A stretch of 64,000 nucleotides of DNA, from positions 2,108,001 through 2,172,000 of the forward strand of contig CAWABB010000001.1 of assembly GCA_963780165.1 (NCBI GenBank), given 5' to 3'. Source of the DNA: CAWABB01 sp963780165 (lineage in GTDB: Bacteria > Bacteroidota > Ignavibacteria > UBA10030 > UBA6906). Made by a program: the position numbers and the translations under genes. Positions 1 to 10,582 of this stretch are shown here, one piece after another; within the stretch, counting starts at the first letter, position 1; the number at the start of each line of letters is the position of its first letter. Below the pieces are notes generated by a model. The model did no database searches, was not told the DNA's origin, and saw nothing but the letters and a program-made list of their open reading frames with translations.

Positions 1-1
1 C

Positions 2-487
2 AGTCCCCTGCTCATCTTCATCATGACGCCATTTGCGACCGCGCTGACATCCTCGAGGAACACGTACACCATGATGATCGTCGGGACGGCGATCATGGCG
101 ATTCCCACATTCCTCCTTGCCACCGGCCCGAGCGTGGGGACGCTGTTCGCCTATCTGATCATCATGACAATCGGCGAAGCGATCTGGTCGCCGCGGTTCC
201 TGCAATGGATCGCCGAGGTGGCACCCCCGGGAATGACCGGCATATACATGGGAATCGGCCAGTTTCCGTGGTTCCTGACCAAGGTCGTCACAAGCCTCTA
301 CTCGGGGTGGTTCCTGAGCCAGTACTGCCCCGCAGGGGTGCCCCCGGAAGCACTCCAGACGGAGACCATGTGGTTCATCTATGGAGTTGTCGCCTTGGTG
401 ACGCCGATCGGGCTTCTGGTGGCGCGTCCGTGGATGCTCCAGGGGTTCAAGAGCGGTTCCCCCGAATCCAGAAGCCAGGGAGCATAG
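2..487 (+). CDS. MFS transporter, C-terminal part (5' end outside window)
   Basis: The reading frame is open from base 2, so the gene begins upstream of the window. The visible 161 residues contain three to four hydrophobic segments (around MMIVGTAIMAIPTFLLAT, SVGTLFAYLIIMTIGEAIW and TMWFIYGVVALVTPIGLLV), separated by short polar loops, and end in a charged tail. This matches the last helices of a major facilitator superfamily permease. The loop TGIYMGIGQFPWFLTK resembles peptide-type or DUF-annotated MFS proteins, but the substrate cannot be told. It is followed after 2 nt by the DUF2147 gene on the same strand, so the two may be cotranscribed. Confidence 0.75.
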   Translation, partial: SPLLIFIMTPFATALTSSRNTYTMMIVGTAIMAIPTFLLATGPSVGTLFAYLIIMTIGEAIWSPRFLQWIAEVAPPGMTGIYMGIGQFPWFLTKVVTSLYSGWFLSQYCPAGVPPEALQTETMWFIYGVVALVTPIGLLVARPWMLQGFKSGSPESRSQGA

Positions 488-489
488 GC

Positions 490-939
490 ATGCGATCAGT
501 CGCCATCATTGCTCTGCTGTTGTTGCCGGCGCCGCGGGCAACGGACCCCGCCCTTGAAGGCAGAGATATCCTCGGGACCTGGCTGACCACCGATGGGAAG
601 GCGAACATTGAGATCTACCAGTGCGGCGATCTCTACTGCGGCAAGATCGTCTGGTTGTCCGAGCCGCTAGAGAACGGCCAGCCGAAGCGCGACAAGGAGA
701 ACCCCGATGAAGCCCTCAGGGATCGTCCGATTATCGGACTCATCCTCATGCGCGACTTCAGCTACGAGGGAGAGGGAACATGGTCAGGCGGAAAGGTCTA
801 CGATCCTGAAAGTGGAGATGAATATCAGGGGAAGATCTCGCTGAAGGATGCAAAGACGCTCGACCTCCGGGGATATGTCCTGTTGCCCCTCTTCGGGCGG
901 ACGGAGACGTGGACGAGGGTGGTGACGGGCTCGAAGTAG
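490..939 (+). CDS. DUF2147 family secreted protein
   Basis: 149 residues. The ATG at 490 is chosen over the longer open frame because it gives a short signal peptide (MRSVAIIALLLLPAPRA) directly before the mature domain. The domain shows the DUF2147 pattern: an opening DILGTWLTTDGKANIEIYQC, a paired Cys stretch (CGDLYCGKIVW), then GKVYDPESGDEYQGKISL and LDLRGYV near the end. Members are small periplasmic beta-rich proteins of unknown function. It sits 2 nt after the MFS gene and converges on the alcohol dehydrogenase, with 44 bp between them. Confidence 0.85.
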   Translation: MRSVAIIALLLLPAPRATDPALEGRDILGTWLTTDGKANIEIYQCGDLYCGKIVWLSEPLENGQPKRDKENPDEALRDRPIIGLILMRDFSYEGEGTWSGGKVYDPESGDEYQGKISLKDAKTLDLRGYVLLPLFGRTETWTRVVTGSK

Positions 940-983
940 CATGTGGGAATGCCCCGTGCATCCCGCTCCCGGGCGCCGGACAA

Positions 984-2030
984 TTACGTCAGTTGCCGGG
1001 ACGAGGCGACGCGCAAAACCTTTGCGCCTCGGATCTTCCGCGCGACGAGCTCTTGCAGCGCCCTGTTGGCCTCTTCGAGAGGAAACTCCTGCACCTCGGG
1101 GCGGAGCTGAATCGCGGCAGCGAGCTGGAGGAAATCCCTGACGTCCTGACGGGTAAGATTCGCAACACTCGTGATCTGCTTTTCCTTCCAGAGGTGCCGG
1201 CTGTAGTCGAGCTTCGTCAGGGTGTCCCGGTCATGGTCCTCCTTGCGGATCGCATTGATCACGAGACGTCCTCCCGGTTGAAGCGCTTCCAGCGCACACA
1301 GGACTGGAGACCACGCGGGCGTTGTGTCGATGATGCTGCGCATCAGTTCGGGTGATTGTTGCCCGAAACCGCCTGCCCACACCGCGCCAAGTTCGCGTGC
1401 GAACGCCTGCTCCTCCTCACTCCGCGACCAGACGTATACCTCGCTGGAAGGATGGGTGTGCCTGACCATCTTCAGCACGATGTGCCCCGACGCGCCGAAG
1501 CCCGCAAGGCCGAGCGGCTCGCCGTCCCGCAGGCCAGAGAGCCTGAGCGACCGGAACCCGATCGCACCTGCGCACAGGAGCGGGGCTGCTTCCGTGTCCC
1601 CAAGTGTCTCCGGGAGAGGGTGAACAAACGCCGCGTCAGCGGTCACATACTCCGCGTATCCGCCGTCCCGGTCCCGTCCTGTCGCGCGGAACCGCTCACA
1701 CAGGTTTTCGCGTCCTTCCCGGCAGCGCGGACACGTGCCGCAGGCGCCCCCGATCCATGCCACACCCACCCGGTCGCCGATCCTGACCGTGCGCACGCGC
1801 GCGCCGGCCCGTTCGACCACTCCAACGACCTGGTGTCCGAGGATGACCGGCAGGGAAGGCGGAGGAGTGCGCCCTTCAATCTCATCCAGCTCGGTATGGC
1901 AGACGCCGCAGACGCTGACCCTGATCAGCACGTCCGCTGGAGACGGGGCCGGCCGGGGCACGTCGGCCAGGACGAGCGGAGTCGCCACGGGGCTCATCGG
2001 CCCGAGGGCTTTCAGGAGCATCGCCCTCAC
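984..2030 (-). CDS. Zinc-dependent alcohol dehydrogenase family protein
   Basis: 348 residues, a medium-chain dehydrogenase. Catalytic zinc ligands are visible as Cys41 (VCGVCHTEL), His66 in LGHQVVG and a Cys near 153 (LLCAGAIGFRSL). The structural zinc set is Cys97, Cys100, Cys103 and Cys111. The nucleotide-binding part (LGLAGFGASGH) lies around residue 175. The GHQ instead of GHE is typical of one ADH subfamily, not a defect. Start: GTG at 2030 has GGAG 8 nt upstream; an ATG at 2021 is the alternative. It lies 77 nt after the aldo/keto reductase and probably shares its promoter. Expected role: NAD(P)-linked oxidation or reduction of an alcohol/aldehyde; the substrate is unknown. Confidence 0.88.
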   Translation of the reverse strand: MRAMLLKALGPMSPVATPLVLADVPRPAPSPADVLIRVSVCGVCHTELDEIEGRTPPPSLPVILGHQVVGVVERAGARVRTVRIGDRVGVAWIGGACGTCPRCREGRENLCERFRATGRDRDGGYAEYVTADAAFVHPLPETLGDTEAAPLLCAGAIGFRSLRLSGLRDGEPLGLAGFGASGHIVLKMVRHTHPSSEVYVWSRSEEEQAFARELGAVWAGGFGQQSPELMRSIIDTTPAWSPVLCALEALQPGGRLVINAIRKEDHDRDTLTKLDYSRHLWKEKQITSVANLTRQDVRDFLQLAAAIQLRPEVQEFPLEEANRALQELVARKIRGAKVLRVASSRQLT

Positions 2031-2107
2031 GGGAACTGCTCCCGAATCGGCGAAGCGGGGGGCGAGCTCGCGCCGTCATGGCGCGTGGTGATCTTCCGCA
2101 ACACCGC

Positions 2108-3100
2108 TCATCCTTTCAGTGCCTGCTCGATGGCAACGAGGTCCTCTTCGGAGAATTCCAGCCGTTGCAGCGTGCCGAGGTTGTCTTCGAGCTGCCGCAC
2201 GCTGGATGCGCCGATCAATGCGGAGGTTATGACGGGATTCCGAAGGACCCAGGCCAACGCCATTTGCGCCAGTGACTGCCCGCGTGTGCGCGCGATCGTG
2301 TCCAGCCTCCGGACCTTCGCCAGCGTCTCCTCGGTGATAGCCGACGGCTTCAGGAACCCGTGCGGCTTCGAAGCGCGGGAGCCCTCCGGGATGCCGCCCA
2401 GATACCGGTTTGTGAGGAGGCCCTGCGCCAGCGGTGAGAACGGGATGCACCCGATGCCCTCTTCCCTCAAGACCTGGAGTAAATCGGGTTCGACCCACCG
2501 GTTGAACATGTGGTACACGGGCTGGTGGATCAGACAGGGCGTTCCCATCCCGCGAAGAATGCGCGCGGCCTCGCGGGTCATCTGAGTCGAGTAGTTCGAA
2601 ATGCCGGCGTACAGCGCTTTGCCCGAGCGGACGACCTGGTCCAGTGCACCCATCGTCTCCTCGAGCGGAGTGTCGGGATCAGGACGATGGCTGTAGAAGA
2701 TGTCGACATACTCGATCCCCATGCGCTTCAGGCTTTGATCGAGGCTCGAGATCAGATATTTGCGCGATCCCCATTCGCCATACGGGCCGGGCCACATGAA
2801 GTATCCGGCTTTCGACGAGATGATCATCTCGTCCCGGTACGAACGCATGTCCTCCCGGAGGATGCGTCCGAATGTCTCCTCTGCGGAGCCGGGTGGGGGG
2901 CCGTAGTTGTTGGCGAGATCGAAATGGGTCACGCCAAGATCGAAGGCACGGCACACAATCGAACGTGCGGTTGCGTGGTCGTCCACGCCTCCGAAGTTGT
3001 GCCAGAGTCCCAGGGCGATTGCCGGCAGGCGGACTCCGCTCCTTCCGCAGCGCCTGTATGTCATGCTATCGTAACGGGTTGCCGATGCCTGGTATGCCAT
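2108..3100 (-). CDS. Aldo/keto reductase (YghZ-like)
   Basis: 330 residues. The ATG at 3100 is chosen because GGAG lies 8 nt upstream, although the frame is open much further back. The AKR tetrad is visible: Asp and Tyr in FDLANNYGPP, Lys in ISSKAGY, His in FYSHRPDPD. GISNYST and the C-terminal IGASSVRQLEDN (NADPH 2'-phosphate site) complete the barrel. SKAGY, the HRPDPDTPLEETM segment and the length suit the YghZ/Kv-beta-like branch, which reduces small aldehydes such as methylglyoxal in E. coli. Cotranscribed with the downstream zinc dehydrogenase, suggesting carbonyl detoxification; the substrate is inferred only. Confidence 0.88.
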   Translation of the reverse strand: MAYQASATRYDSMTYRRCGRSGVRLPAIALGLWHNFGGVDDHATARSIVCRAFDLGVTHFDLANNYGPPPGSAEETFGRILREDMRSYRDEMIISSKAGYFMWPGPYGEWGSRKYLISSLDQSLKRMGIEYVDIFYSHRPDPDTPLEETMGALDQVVRSGKALYAGISNYSTQMTREAARILRGMGTPCLIHQPVYHMFNRWVEPDLLQVLREEGIGCIPFSPLAQGLLTNRYLGGIPEGSRASKPHGFLKPSAITEETLAKVRRLDTIARTRGQSLAQMALAWVLRNPVITSALIGASSVRQLEDNLGTLQRLEFSEEDLVAIEQALKG

Positions 3101-3180
3101 AGCGAACTCCGCAAAATACTCGTAGTGCTGAACGGGTCTCGGGACAGGGGATACAGGATCGCGCAGAAGGCGACCGGCAG

Positions 3181-3197
3181 CCATCCCGATGGGATGG
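3181..3197. other. Hairpin in the leader of the aldo/keto reductase mRNA
   Basis: Perfect 7-bp inverted repeat CCATCCC-gat-GGGATGG with a 3-nt loop. It lies between the putative promoter (3209-3237) and the start codon at 3100, so it would form in the roughly 100-nt 5' leader. Confidence 0.4.
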
Positions 3198-3208
3198 CGG
3201 GTCGTCGA

Positions 3209-3237
3209 AATGTAGAGAGGGTGCTGCAGAGAAACAA
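3209..3237 (-). promoter_or_regulatory. Sigma-70-type promoter of the AKR-ADH pair
   Basis: Read on the minus strand: -35 TTGTTT (3237-3232), 17-nt spacer, -10 TACATT (3214-3209). This places the transcript start near 3202, about 100 nt before the AKR start codon. Confidence 0.6.
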
Positions 3238-3300
3238 GAGGGAGTGTCAGGGAGGGTCTCCGCAGCAGGGCCCGGCGAGAGGGGAATCGGGTTGCGGACG

Positions 3301-5106
3301 CTATCGTTGAAGTCGCGCCTCGAACATTCCCCGCACCGCGTTGCTCAGATAGAGGCGATCTGCTTGCCGCAGATCGTCGACCGTGATGATGCGCTCTCGC
3401 ACGGTTCCAGTTCGCAGCAAGCGGGCCCTGGACACTCCGGGGAGCAATCCGCTGGCGACAGGGGGCGTGAAGAGGGATCCTCCCATGTCCACAACAACAG
3501 TGGCGATGCACGATTCGGTTACTTCATTCCGCGTATTCCAGAGAATCACGTCGTCGCATTCACCGGCTGCTCCGCGAGCGCGATCGTAGACCGCCCGGTG
3601 CGTGGTCTTATGGTAGAGGAACGGGTCGCGCGGGTCAATGGGATCAGCGGCAAGCTTCACGCGGGGAGGGCCATCGGCACAGAGCGGTTGAATGGGAGCG
3701 GACTCGATCGTTACGGCCCCATTGCGCGCCAGCAGGAGCCGGACTCTCTGGTCGGCCCTGACGGTGTCTTCACTGATCCCGATGGCCTCCGCGATCTGCT
3801 GACGGATGAGCGTTTCATCAAACGGCATCCCGAAATAGCGTGCGGACGATCCAAGCCGGGCCAGGTGATCCTTCAGGAGGCCAATCCCTTTGGTGGGGGT
3901 CCAGAGCATTGTTTCGAGCAGGGAAAACTCAACGTGCCGCCACCCCAGAACGGCGGCTTTCGTGATGCATTCCTGATATTCCTCCCGCGTATCGGAATCC
4001 CAGACGATTCCTCCCCCGACGCCGTATTCTGCCTCGTCAGTTGTCCTGTCCGCCACGAGCGTTCTGATTGCGACGCTGAACTGTGCGGCCCGACCCGGGG
4101 CAACCCATCCGATCGCTCCTGTGTACACATGGCGCAGTGAGCCCTCCAGCTCGCGGATGAGTTCCATCGTCCGGATTTTGGGGGCGCCCGTAATGGAGGC
4201 CGGTGGAAAGAGCGCCGCGATAATCTCAGGCACGGGCGCGTCGGTGCGCGCTTCGACGGTCGAGGTCATCTGCCAGACAGTCGGGTACTGCTCGATATCG
4301 TACATGCTGGAGACGGCCACGCTCCCGACACGGGCGACCCTCCCCAGGTCGTTGCGCACCATGTCGACGATCATGGTGTTCTCGGCCCGGTTTTTCGGAG
4401 ATCGCCTGAGCCTGTCAGCCGCGAGAAGGTCGTCGCCCGAGCTCAATCCCCGCGGACTTGTCCCTTTCATCGGACGCGAGACAAGCAGATCGCCGTCGAG
4501 CCGGAAGAACAGCTCGGGGGAGAAACTGCAGATCGCGTGCGAGCCAAGATCCAGATAGGCGGCGAATGGCGGAGTCTCCCGTGAGGCAAGCCCATGAAAG
4601 AGGGAATAGGGATCGTGCGGGAATTCCTTCCGGAGTCTGAACGTGAAGTTCACCTGGTACGTGTCGCCGTGCGCAATGTGCTTGCGGATCCGATGGATCG
4701 CGCGTGTGTAGGACTCGATATCGATGGACGGGCGCCATGGCGCTTCCGGCTGGAGGTCGTTGGCGGCACGACGAGCGGCGGCTCCGGTCGGCAGAGCGCC
4801 TCCGGCGGGAAGGGATTCGAGGTCAGCCGGAGGAAGCGACGTCAGAATGTTCGGCGGGTCAAAGAGAGCGAACCAGGCCAGCGGGAATTCGTCTGATGCG
4901 CGGGCGCTGCATGACGGATCGAACGCAGGAGCGGATTCGTACGACAGCATGCAGACGGCCCAGGACTCGTGGGTCGCGGCCGCATCGCAGACGACCCGAA
5001 GAATGTTCGGGAGGGACGCGAGGTCGGTGACTCGATGCTCGGCTCGTGGCGCGTCGAATGCAAGCCAGCGTCCCCGCCAGGGGTCGTGGAGCAGGGCTCT
5101 GGGCAC
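3301..5106 (-). CDS. pabB: Aminodeoxychorismate synthase component I / aminodeoxychorismate lyase fusion
   Basis: 601 residues with two enzymes of p-aminobenzoate (folate) synthesis. Residues about 120-390 are the chorismate-binding domain of PabB. SRPMKGTSPRG carries the Lys that defines aminodeoxychorismate synthases; GAPKIRTMELI and YGVGGGIVWDSD complete the active site. Residues about 395-601 are a PLP fold-type IV domain like PabC (FSLLETMLW, the Lys in FLYHKTTHR, NEVTESCIATVVV, and LPGVSRARLL). Such fusions are common and act with a PabA glutaminase encoded elsewhere. The start is GTG at 5106. It lies 27 nt after pyrG and is the last gene of the operon. Confidence 0.92.
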   Translation of the reverse strand: MPRALLHDPWRGRWLAFDAPRAEHRVTDLASLPNILRVVCDAAATHESWAVCMLSYESAPAFDPSCSARASDEFPLAWFALFDPPNILTSLPPADLESLPAGGALPTGAAARRAANDLQPEAPWRPSIDIESYTRAIHRIRKHIAHGDTYQVNFTFRLRKEFPHDPYSLFHGLASRETPPFAAYLDLGSHAICSFSPELFFRLDGDLLVSRPMKGTSPRGLSSGDDLLAADRLRRSPKNRAENTMIVDMVRNDLGRVARVGSVAVSSMYDIEQYPTVWQMTSTVEARTDAPVPEIIAALFPPASITGAPKIRTMELIRELEGSLRHVYTGAIGWVAPGRAAQFSVAIRTLVADRTTDEAEYGVGGGIVWDSDTREEYQECITKAAVLGWRHVEFSLLETMLWTPTKGIGLLKDHLARLGSSARYFGMPFDETLIRQQIAEAIGISEDTVRADQRVRLLLARNGAVTIESAPIQPLCADGPPRVKLAADPIDPRDPFLYHKTTHRAVYDRARGAAGECDDVILWNTRNEVTESCIATVVVDMGGSLFTPPVASGLLPGVSRARLLRTGTVRERIITVDDLRQADRLYLSNAVRGMFEARLQR

Positions 5107-5133
5107 GTGTGGGGCCGGCGTGAACGAGAACAG

Positions 5134-6777
<1,644 letters not shown>

Positions 6778-7413
6778 TTACGTTTGGGCGCGAAGCTCGG
6801 TGAAATTCTCCGGCAGCACGATGCCGCCGGAGAGAACCAGTTTCAATCCCTCTTCCACGGTGATGGCCAGCGTCACCGCCTGATCCCTGGGCACGAAGAT
6901 CAGGAACCCGGAGGTGGGGTTAGGCGGATTGGGAAAATAGACGCTGACAAATTCGGTGAGACCTCCCGCGTTCCGCCTGTACGGCACTTTGTTGGTGACG
7001 AACCCGATACAGTAGAGGCCCGGTCTCGGGTATTCGACCATCACGACCTCGCGGAAGGTTTTCGACTTATCGCCGAAGACAAACGCGCTGACCAGGTCCC
7101 GCACGGCGCTGTAGACCGAGCGCACAAAGGGGATCGAGCTCAGGACGTTTTCAAATCCCGCGAACAGCAGCCTGCCGATCAGGTTTCTCGTGAGAACCCC
7201 AACCAGAAGAATCAGGACAACCATCGTCAGGAACCCCAGGCCCGGGACCTCGCGTCCCAGGTACGTCTCGAGCACCGGTGAGAAGACGCCGTCGATGGCA
7301 TTCAGGAGCCCGCTGAAGACCCAGTAGGTGAGCACCAGCGGAATAATGACGACCACGCCGCGCAGGAAGGCGGTGCGCAGATGGGCGACAAAGGACTTGC
7401 GGAAGTTATCCAT
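6778..7413 (-). CDS. DUF502 family membrane protein
   Basis: 211 residues. Two N-terminal transmembrane helices ([19 protein letters not shown] and [19 protein letters not shown]) are followed by a soluble domain with [36 protein letters not shown] and [21 protein letters not shown], the hallmarks of DUF502. The function of this widespread family is not established. It overlaps the end of kdsB by 8 nt, which implies translational coupling. Confidence 0.9.
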   Translation of the reverse strand: MDNFRKSFVAHLRTAFLRGVVVIIPLVLTYWVFSGLLNAIDGVFSPVLETYLGREVPGLGFLTMVVLILLVGVLTRNLIGRLLFAGFENVLSSIPFVRSVYSAVRDLVSAFVFGDKSKTFREVVMVEYPRPGLYCIGFVTNKVPYRRNAGGLTEFVSVYFPNPPNPTSGFLIFVPRDQAVTLAITVEEGLKLVLSGGIVLPENFTELRAQT

Positions 7414-8170
7414 GCGACTGTCCCGTGCGCGCCCTCACGCGCTCGAGGTCTGCGGGCGTGTCGACGGGCATTGACTCATGCTCTGTGATCGAAGCGCGAA
7501 TGCGCTCTCCGTGTTCCAGGATGCGGAGTTGTTCCAGCTTCTCCGCGCGCTCGAGAGGCGTCTGCTCAAGCGACGCAAACGTGAGCAGGAACGCCCGCCG
7601 GAACACGTAGAGCCCGACGTGCTTCCAGTAGGGCGCGTGCGCAAGCCGCTCGCCAGGGGGGATGTCCCGCGCGAATGGAATCGGAGACCGTGAAAAATAC
7701 AGACAATTCAGATGGTGATCAAGGACGACCTTGACGATACCAGGGTTCTCGAGGTCCGCCGGATCCGTAATGCGGTGGACGAGCGTGGTGACGTTCAGAC
7801 GCGTATCGTCGAGCATGGGCCGTATCGCTTCGTCCACCATGGCTGGGTGTATCATCGGCTCGTCGCCCTGAACGTTCACCACGATGGCCGCCTCCTGGAT
7901 ATTCCGCGCTACCGCGGCAATCCTGTCGGTGCCGCTGCGCAGCGCAGGGTCCGTCATCACGGAATGGCCGCCGAACTGCCGGACCGCCGCCGCGATCCGC
8001 TCGTCGTCGGTGGCGACGATCACCTCATCGACCAGCGAGGCCGTCCGGACCCGCTCGACGACGTGCTGGATCATCGGTTTCCCGGCGATGTCCGCAAGCG
8101 GCTTTCCCGGAAGGCGCTCCGACCCGTAGCGGGCCGGGATGACCGCGATGATCCTCTCCCCGGCGATCAT
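7406..8170 (-). CDS. kdsB: 3-deoxy-manno-octulosonate cytidylyltransferase
   Basis: 254 residues. It activates Kdo to CMP-Kdo for lipid A-core assembly, which shows that the organism makes a Kdo-containing lipopolysaccharide. The N-terminal [18 protein letters not shown] is the nucleotide-binding signature; [22 protein letters not shown] and the sugar-binding [12 protein letters not shown] and [15 protein letters not shown] follow in order. It overlaps gatC by 4 nt and the DUF502 gene by 8 nt. Confidence 0.97.
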   Translation of the reverse strand: MIAGERIIAVIPARYGSERLPGKPLADIAGKPMIQHVVERVRTASLVDEVIVATDDERIAAAVRQFGGHSVMTDPALRSGTDRIAAVARNIQEAAIVVNVQGDEPMIHPAMVDEAIRPMLDDTRLNVTTLVHRITDPADLENPGIVKVVLDHHLNCLYFSRSPIPFARDIPPGERLAHAPYWKHVGLYVFRRAFLLTFASLEQTPLERAEKLEQLRILEHGERIRASITEHESMPVDTPADLERVRARTGQSHG

Positions 8171-8460
8171 CGGTCGCCGATTACTTTTGGAACGCGGAAG
8201 AATTCCTCCGTGGCGGCGGGGGCGTTCTGGAGCGCCTCCCCGCGAGGCAGGCTCTCAACGTGAACGTCCTCGCGGAACACGTTCTTCAGCTCAATCACGT
8301 GGGACAACGGTTCTACCGACGAGGTATCGAGAGAATTCAGCTGTTCCATGTAGGCCAGGATCGCGTTCAGCTCGCCGGTCAGCTTCTGCTTCTCGTCGTC
8401 CGTGAAGCTCAACCGCGCCAGCGCGGCGACGTGTTCGACATCCTTGATCGTGACAGACAT
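8167..8460 (-). CDS. gatC: Asp-tRNA(Asn)/Glu-tRNA(Gln) amidotransferase subunit C
   Basis: 97 residues, standard GatC size. [33 protein letters not shown] and the C-terminal half with LRED-like [10 protein letters not shown] are the family signature. GatC stabilises the GatA-GatB complex that amidates misacylated Glu-tRNA(Gln) or Asp-tRNA(Asn). gatA and gatB are not in the window, an arrangement seen in many FCB genomes. It overlaps kdsB by 4 nt and follows plsC by 12 nt. Confidence 0.93.
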   Translation of the reverse strand: MSVTIKDVEHVAALARLSFTDDEKQKLTGELNAILAYMEQLNSLDTSSVEPLSHVIELKNVFREDVHVESLPRGEALQNAPAATEEFFRVPKVIGDR

Positions 8461-8472
8461 GTGCGAGAGTCC

Positions 8473-9192
8473 TTAGGTCTGGTCGATGTAGGTCTTGACG
8501 ATTTCGCGATGCACCGTCTCCATGAGCTCGAGCTCTGCGTCGCGGCCGGAAGCGTTGCTGGGCTCGATGGGATCCCCGAGGATCAGCCGGGCGGTCCCGG
8601 GGCGGATCATGACCGAATGTTTTCGGAGGATCGCATAGGTGCCGTTGATCGTGAGCGGAACCACCGGGACGTTCGCCCGCAGCGCAAGGTTGAACGCGCC
8701 GCGCTTGAACGGCTGCAGCCGTCCGTCCATCGTCCTTGTCCCCTCCGCATAGAGCAAGAGCGATGCGCCTTCCCGCATCTTCCGGACCGCCTCTTCCAGG
8801 CTCCGCGCCGCTCTCGGCCCGTGTCCCCGTTCGATCGAAATATAGGCGCCCATCTTGAGCCCCCACCCGAACAGCGGAATCTTCTCGAGCTCCTTCTTGT
8901 AGACCACCCGGATGTCGTCCGGGATGCCCGCGAACACCGCCGGGATATCGAACAGACTCGCGTGGTTCGAGACGTAAATGTATGCCCGATCGTGGCGGAG
9001 GCGATCCAACCCTGTGACCGTAACACGCACGCCGGTCACGAAGAGCACGACGATTGCCCACGCGCGCGAGACCTTGTGAAAGAGCCGCCCTGTCCCGCGG
9101 TCGAACGGGATCGAGAGGATTGCCAACACCGCGAAGATCAGGCAGACGGCAACGCCCGCGAGGAATCGCAGCACACCCAGCACGGCGGTCAT
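8473..9192 (-). CDS. plsC: 1-acyl-sn-glycerol-3-phosphate acyltransferase
   Basis: 239 residues. It transfers a second acyl chain to lysophosphatidate in phospholipid synthesis. One or two N-terminal membrane helices (VLGVLRFLAGVAVCLIFAVL) precede the acyltransferase motifs: NHASLFDIP (HX4D), the block around KKELEKIPLFGWGL, LLLYAEGTRTMDG (EGTR) and VPVVPLTINGT. Overlaps the end of the M48 protease gene by 4 nt. Confidence 0.93.
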   Translation of the reverse strand: MTAVLGVLRFLAGVAVCLIFAVLAILSIPFDRGTGRLFHKVSRAWAIVVLFVTGVRVTVTGLDRLRHDRAYIYVSNHASLFDIPAVFAGIPDDIRVVYKKELEKIPLFGWGLKMGAYISIERGHGPRAARSLEEAVRKMREGASLLLYAEGTRTMDGRLQPFKRGAFNLALRANVPVVPLTINGTYAILRKHSVMIRPGTARLILGDPIEPSNASGRDAELELMETVHREIVKTYIDQT

Positions 9193-10295
9193 GCTCCCTC
9201 CACGGTGCGCAGGCGGCGGGCCAGCGACGGATGGCTGTAGAAGAGGAATTCGATGAGCGGGTGGGGCGAGGGGTCCGCAAGATTGGTCGTCCCCAGCTTC
9301 CGCAGCGCCGAGGCGAAGGCGTCCCGCCGGCCCGTCATGCTCACGGCATACGCATCGGCCTGGCGCTCATGATGCCGCGAGAGCATGTTGCCGAGCGGTG
9401 TCGTCACGAGGCCGAACGCCGCGAGCCAGAGCGCCAGCACGGGGAGCGCGGCAAATTCCGTGATCGATGAAAAGCCGAACCAGGGGAGCGACCATACATA
9501 CGCGCGGGAGGCAAGAAAGAGTCCGAGGAACGAAGAGGCCGCGCCGACGAAGAGACCGACAAGGATGTGCCGGTGGACGTAGTGCCCCAGCTCATGCGCG
9601 ACCACGGTTTCGATTTCGTCGTCGTTGAATTGCCGCACGAGCGTGTCGCCGAGGATGATCCTTCTGGTCCTCCCGAGTCCAGCGAAGCCGGCGTTGGCCT
9701 TGCGCGTGGTCTTGCTCAGATCGAATATGAAGATCCCGTCGAAACGGAGATGGGCGCGCGAGCAGAGATCCGCAATGCGTTGACGAAGGGCGCCCTCGGC
9801 AAGGGGGGAGAACCTGTGAAAGAGAGGAAAGATCACCACCGGGGCAACTCCCGCGATGAGCACCGATGCGAGCGTCAGAAGGGCGCCGACAGGAAGCCAC
9901 CACTCACGTCCGAACGCTTCGAGGCACGCATACGCCGCGATTCCGAGCGCGCCGGCGATTGGCAGTGTCACGAGCATGCCCTTTACGTGGTCCCATAGCC
10001 ACCCGGCAAACGAACGGTTGGACAGATGGAACCGGTGTTCAAGTATGAAGCCCGAGTAGAATGTAAACGGCAACGTCGCGAACATCTGGACTGCCCAGAG
10101 AGGCGCGGCAAAGAACAGGAGCGCGAGGTAGTGGTTCGGGTGCGCTGCTCGGGCCCACCGCTCCAGGTCCGAGGACCATCCCGAGGCCGTCACCGCCAGG
10201 AGGAACAAAAACAGAACAACCGATGCGGCGACACCGGTTGCGAGTTTGAGCCTGGCGTATGTCTTTGCCTCTGCCGGATTTCCTTCGAACGTCAC
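9189..10295 (-). CDS. M48 family metallopeptidase (Ste24/HtpX-like)
   Basis: 368 residues. Several membrane helices lie in the N-terminal half (ASVVLFLFLLAVTASGW, PLWAVQMFATLPFTFYSGF, MLVTLPIAGALGIAAY). The zinc site VVAHELGHYVHRH (HExxH) follows, with a third ligand Glu expected in HERQADAYAV downstream. The length and the N-terminal helices resemble CaaX-type Ste24 endopeptidases more than HtpX. In bacteria, such proteins act in membrane protein turnover. First gene of the operon running to pabB-pabC and driven by the promoter at 10333-10361. Confidence 0.9.
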   Translation of the reverse strand: MTFEGNPAEAKTYARLKLATGVAASVVLFLFLLAVTASGWSSDLERWARAAHPNHYLALLFFAAPLWAVQMFATLPFTFYSGFILEHRFHLSNRSFAGWLWDHVKGMLVTLPIAGALGIAAYACLEAFGREWWLPVGALLTLASVLIAGVAPVVIFPLFHRFSPLAEGALRQRIADLCSRAHLRFDGIFIFDLSKTTRKANAGFAGLGRTRRIILGDTLVRQFNDDEIETVVAHELGHYVHRHILVGLFVGAASSFLGLFLASRAYVWSLPWFGFSSITEFAALPVLALWLAAFGLVTTPLGNMLSRHHERQADAYAVSMTGRRDAFASALRKLGTTNLADPSPHPLIEFLFYSHPSLARRLRTVEGA

Positions 10296-10332
10296 CGCAC
10301 TACGCTATGCCTGTGTGAGAGCACAATATATG

Positions 10333-10361
10333 ATAATACCCAAAAACGGTCCGATACGCAA
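10333..10361 (-). promoter_or_regulatory. Promoter of the M48-plsC-gatC-kdsB-DUF502-pyrG-pabBC operon
   Basis: On the minus strand: -35 TTGCGT (10361-10356), 17-nt spacer, -10 TATTAT (10338-10333). The predicted start is about 30 nt before the M48 start codon. Confidence 0.7.
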
Positions 10362-10465
10362 GCATTCGTGATTTTAGGAAGGAGGGCATGGCCTCTTTTC
10401 ATTCCTGGGAAGGATGTGCCGCATGGTCGATGCTGGCCGGACGTCGGTGTCGAATCCCGCATCCG

Positions 10466-10494
10466 TTGCCCTTGAACTTGAATTCCAGTATTAT
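10466..10494 (+). promoter_or_regulatory. Promoter of the malic enzyme gene
   Basis: -35 TTGCCC (10466-10471), 17-nt spacer, -10 TATTAT (10489-10494). It gives a leader of about 80 nt before the ATG at 10583. Divergent from the M48 operon promoter with about 105 bp between the two -35 boxes. Confidence 0.65.
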
Positions 10495-10582
10495 TGCCGG
10501 TGGCACGCAGTTTGAACCCTTCAGTTCGCATCCTCGTACCGCACTCCTCAGGAGGCCGGAACCTACCACAAGGAGGCCAGTT